DNA from: Cladopsammia gracilis
Lineage: Eukaryota; Cnidaria; Anthozoa; Scleractinia; Dendrophylliidae
Length of the DNA stretch: 64,000 bases
Direction of reading: 5' to 3'
NCBI GenBank assembly: GCA_022457155.1
Contig: JAJGOT010000677.1
Location: 47,501 to 111,500 of the forward strand
Below, piece after piece: positions 61,287 through 64,000 of the stretch. The position numbers and the translations under genes are program-made. Within the stretch, counting starts at the first letter, position 1. Every line of letters begins with the position of its first letter. A model generated the notes under the pieces. That model was given only the letters and a program-made list of their open reading frames with translations. It was not told the origin of the DNA and did not search any database.

Positions 61287-63256
61287 GGTGTTTCCCTCCA
61301 GTTTCCATGCAGCCGCACCGACCATTTTTAAGCGGCCGTTTAACTAACTTTCCTTTATTGAATTAGTATGAAACTTACACAAAATATTGTACTTACTTTG
61401 AAGTTTATAAGATTGTAATAAGTTTGAAAATCGGATTTAAAATTGTGGAGATAAAGGAGAAAAATTGAAATCGCTTGAGTCAAAATTCCGAGCGATTGCG
61501 ATGGCATTTAGAAAAATCAAAACTATTACGATAAACTATGACACATAGCAAACAAAATATCTAAAAATTAGAAACTTTTGTCAAGCCGATTTTGAGTAAA
61601 TCAGGAAAACATTTCGAACTTGTGATTTTGCATGTGTATGAGCACATCAATAAGTTCCTCAATCAAGCTTATAAAAGTTAATTTCTCAATCTCAAATTTA
61701 CGCCAAAATGTGCGTTTAGAGTATGAGATGAAACTATGAAATTTTGAAAGCGTTTCTCGTTTTTGTTTTGGAGATTCGATTTTCTATAGGAAACCATAGT
61801 TTTTTGACTGAGTCCTTGATATTGTAGTTTTAGCGCTTTTCTATATATTTCAAAAACCGCGAGATAGATTTTTTTAAACTTTTTTAGTCGTTTCTTTATA
61901 ATATGAACAACATTGTCTCGAAGTTTCATCTTGATTGAAACATTGCAACATGGTCAAATAAAATAATAAAGTTCGCCCAAAACGCGATTGAGACTTCGTG
62001 CTTTGATTGCACGGTTGAAGGCGCACAAAGACGCTTTAATTAATTAATTCAGGTGAAGCGCAACGCATTTCTGCGTGACCATCATGTTTTGCTGAGTAAC
62101 GTTAGGGGCTGTGTTCCACGTTATTTTTATCGTTCCCACGAATTTCAGCGGGACGTTTATTTGAAAGCAGGTTTTTTTTGTTCGCATTTGACGTGGACTG
62201 GACTCTCTCGACATTTTGAATTGTAGGGAAAAGAAAGAAGTCATCGCGATTTGCATAATTCTCAACACGCAGAAATGCGTTACACTTCACCTGAATTAAT
62301 AGACCTCTTTAGCTTGTACATTTTGTTTTCCCATTGTAGGTCATGTGATGTTCTCAAGGGAATTTGTTCTTTGTCTTTTCATAAATTATGCACACATATG
62401 CACGTGAAGAAAACAAAATTTAAAAGAAACAGTTCTCTAGGGTAACATCACATGACCTACATTGGGAAAACAAAATGTACAAGCTAAAGAGGTCTATTAA
62501 AGCGTCTTTGCGACGTGCGCCTTCAACCGTGCAATCAAAGCACAAAGTTTCAATCGCGTTTTAGGTGAATTTTATTATTTTATTTGACCATGTTGCAATG
62601 TTTCAATCAAGATGAAACTTTGAGACAATGTTGTTCATATTATAAAGAAATGACCATAAAAGTTTAAAAAAAATCTATCTCGAGGTTTTTGAAATATGTA
62701 GAAAAGTACTAAAACTACAATATCAAGGACTCAGTCAAAAAACTACGGTTTCCTATAGAAAATCGAATTTCCAAAACGAAAACGAGAAACGCTTTCAAAA
62801 TTTCATAGTTTCATCTCATACTCTAAACGCACATTTTGGCGTAAATTTGAGATTGAGAAATTAAACTTTTATAAGCTTGATTGAGGAACTTATTGATGTG
62901 CTCATACACATGCAAAATCACAAGTTCGAAATGTTTTCCTGATTTACTCAAAATCGGCTTGACAAAAGTTTCTAATTTTTAGATATTTTGTTTGCTATGT
63001 GTCATAGTTTATCGTAATAGTTTTGATTTTTCTAAATGCCATCGCAATCGCTCGGAATTTTGACTCAAGCGATTTCAATTTTTCTCCTTTATCTCCGCAA
63101 TTTTAAATCCGATTTTCAAAATTATTACAATCTTATAAACTTCAAACTAAGTACAATATTTTGTGTAAGTTTCATTCTAATTCAATAAAGGAAAGTTAGT
63201 TAAACGGCCGCTCAAAAATGGTCGGTGCGGCTACACGGAAACTGGAGGGAAACACC
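61287..63256. mobile_element. 2-kb TTAA-flanked foldback element
   Basis: TTAA borders both ends (61283-61286, 63257-63260). Ends start GGTGTTTCCCTCCAGTTTCC. Arms of about 790 bp are near-identical inverted copies up to a loop at roughly 62079-62265. The right arm is interrupted by the MITE at 62300-62496. No transposase is encoded. Confidence 0.85.
62300..62496. mobile_element. TTAA MITE nested in the foldback
   Basis: TAGACCTCTTTAGCTTGTAC and its inverse end the element. TTAA flanks (62296-62299, 62497-62500). Removing it rejoins the foldback arm exactly. Confidence 0.85.
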
Positions 63257-63300
63257 TTAAAGAGTAAGAAAACTGCATTGTGATAATAATATATAATAAG

Positions 63301-64000
63301 GTCTACCTGGTCGAATCGCAACTTGGTCGCAGAACAACCGTGTTCTCAGCTCCAGTTGACTGAATTAGAGGAATCATTTGTACTTCAGCAGCTTACCTCT
63401 TTGAAGACCAACAAAGCAATCGGTTTGGACAAAATTAGTGCAAGATTGCTCAAGAGCTCTGCTAATACGATCACGCCATCTATCACTAAGCTGTTAAATC
63501 TATCGATTCGTACTGGTGAATTTCCTAAATTGTGGAAATGCTCTAAAATCACAGCTTTGTTTAAATCAGGCGATCGGACTGATGCATCGAACTATCGACC
63601 TATCTCTATTTTACCTACACTAAGTAAAATTCTTGAGAAAGCTGTGCATTCCCAGTTGTACCAGTACTTAGCTTCTAACAACTTACTCACAGGGAAACAG
63701 TTTGGATTCAGGAAGGGGCTCTCTACTGTATCTGCTTTGACATCTTTCGCCGATGAAGTCTTATTGAATATGGAACAAGGTAAACTATGTGGGGCCGTGT
63801 TTCTGGATTTAACCAAGGCCTTCGATACCGTGGACCATCGGATTCTGTTACGTAAGCTTTCAGAGATAGGTTTATGTGAGAACTCGCTTCAGTGGTTCCG
63901 CTCTTACATTACTGACAGGAAACAGCGCACATGTTGTGGGAATGAGCTGTCTGATGAGTTGCCAGTCACCCACGGGGTTCCTCAGGGAAGTATTTTGGGT
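63301..64000 (+). pseudogene. CR1/Jockey-type LINE reverse transcriptase, cut by window end
   Basis: An open frame without start from about 63301 to the right edge. RT blocks: TNKAIGLDKISARLLK, SNYRPISILPTLSKILEKAV, GFRKGLSTVSALT, AVFLDLTKAFDTVDH (first catalytic Asp) and VTHGVPQGSILG. The F/YADD box would lie beyond the edge. Whether it is intact cannot be told. Confidence 0.85.

Overview
This window is nuclear DNA of a cnidarian, most likely a stony coral. The evidence is a large spliced gene with NIDO-AMOP-VWD-EGF architecture (the layout of the MUC4-like 'mucin-like protein' known from coral skeletal matrix), AT-rich introns packed with palindromic MITEs, and several animal transposon classes. 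I see no tRNA, rRNA or CRISPR array. Species cannot be set from the sequence alone.

Host gene. One minus-strand gene spans about 58.0 kb to 3.8 kb and may continue off the left edge. I could place 15 exons, all with consistent splice phases: a secretory start with the first NIDO part (57788-58027), NIDO (56719-57069, 46835-46935), AMOP region (39501-40087), VWD (38320-38541, 37389-37718), two linker exons (33423-33677, 32816-33009), an EGF exon (29183-29519), five single-EGF exons between 9236 and 5083, and a Ser/Thr/Pro-rich exon (3760-3869).

Polinton. Positions 9474-29165 (19.7 kb) are a complete Maverick/Polinton (adintovirus-like) element, flanked by a 6-bp target duplication GCCATG. It sits in an intron, 12 bp inside the splice donor of exon 29183-29519. 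Protein-primed DNA polymerase B, retroviral-type integrase with chromodomain, packaging ATPase, adenain-like protease, double jelly-roll major capsid, penton-like minor capsid, a tail-fibre-like protein, a PLA2-like protein and several conserved accessory proteins are all recognisable. Roles fit together: polymerase and terminal repeats for protein-primed replication, integrase for insertion, ATPase, protease and capsid proteins for a virion, fibre and PLA2 plausibly for host-cell contact and membrane passage. Polymerase, ATPase, penton and protease are open. Capsid, fibre, PLA2, a DUF5871-like gene and a zinc-ribbon gene carry frameshifts, mostly at A/T homopolymers, and the integrase has one in-frame stop. 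Each 780-bp terminal repeat is itself bounded by inverted copies of the terminus. Genes share a TATA-like box abutting the ATG, and two kinds of 3' element recur behind genes.

Rest of the window. Introns and flanks hold: a TTAA-flanked foldback (5919-6439); a Mutator-like element carrying a RecQ-type helicase fragment (35245-35983) inside a 5'-inverted LINE (about 34697-36830); Harbinger-like MITEs (300-1021, 36291-36410, 40261-40774); a truncated L1/Tx1-type LINE flanked by a 98-bp duplication (41705-45022); an intact Gypsy element with identical LTRs (47919-52492); a degraded Crypton-type recombinase (59735-60703); a 2-kb TTAA-flanked foldback (61287-63256); and a CR1/Jockey-type reverse transcriptase running off the right edge.
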